Positions 22,731 through 23,073 of a DNA stretch of 23,073 bases are shown piece by piece. Numbering within the stretch: position 1 is the first letter of the stretch; each line of letters begins with the position of its first letter. The notes under the pieces were generated by a model. That model searched no databases and was not told the DNA's origin. It worked only from the letters and a program-made list of their open reading frames with translations. The stretch comes from an uncultured Eubacteriales bacterium. Lineage in GTDB: Bacteria > Bacillota > Clostridia > Christensenellales > CAG-917. The DNA lies in contig URIX01000029.1 in the NCBI GenBank assembly GCA_900547975.1, forward strand, positions 1 to 23,073, read 5' to 3'. The translations under genes and the position numbers were made by a program.

Positions 22731-23073
<343 letters not shown>

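Overview
The window looks like chromosomal DNA of a spore-forming member of the Clostridia (Firmicutes), probably an uncultured or gut lineage. The support is: both subunits of dipicolinate synthase (DpaA/DpaB), Bacillus-type sigma-A promoters (one with perfect TTGACA and TATAAT boxes), purine-rich ribosome binding sites, small lipoproteins with a LVAC-type lipobox, an iron-sulfur two-subunit fumarase, and a BspA-like leucine-rich-repeat lipoprotein. Species cannot be named from sequence reading alone.

Layout. 73-1435 (minus) encodes the two fumarase subunits; 1516-2682 (plus) is malic enzyme, fired divergently from an 80-base gap with back-to-back promoters, so together they form a fumarate to malate to pyruvate branch. 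2844-3905 (plus) is a YkvI-like membrane transporter. 3920-7480 (minus) is a tight three-gene operon of unknown function: a six-helix membrane protein, a TPR protein, and a helical protein ending in a Cys/Asp/His-rich tail. 7691-9573 (plus) is asd-dapA. 9727-14679 (minus) is one giant LRR lipoprotein. 14852-16183 (minus) is a PlsC-like acyltransferase carrying a zinc ribbon, and 16239-17234 (minus) is a P-loop ATPase of the PRK06851 type. 17315-18594 (plus) is dpaA-dpaB. 18768-19118 (minus) is a small lipoprotein with a consensus promoter, 19228-20682 (minus) a MATE exporter, 20823-21838 (minus) a cysteine hydrolase and a GNAT acetyltransferase. The right end holds the 5S gene and the 3' end of 23S rRNA (minus), followed by a 92-base duplicated copy of the 5S 3' end plus terminator.

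How the genes fit together. Asd and DapA make 4-hydroxy-tetrahydrodipicolinate, the substrate of DpaAB, so the window contains the route from aspartyl phosphate to the spore solute dipicolinic acid, but in two separate transcription units about 7.7 kb apart. A sigma-K-like box directly precedes dpaA.

The items most worth a second look are: (1) the uncharacterised three-gene membrane/TPR/Cys-Asp tail operon; (2) several genes (fumarase alpha, PlsC, dpaA, perhaps the YkvI-like gene) whose promoters place the transcript start on or next to the start codon, suggesting leaderless mRNAs; (3) an intrinsic terminator buried inside the coding end of a convergent gene; (4) the 5S/terminator duplication with a 292-base insert at the rRNA operon end. 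I did not find a CRISPR array, transposase, integrase or recognisable defence system.
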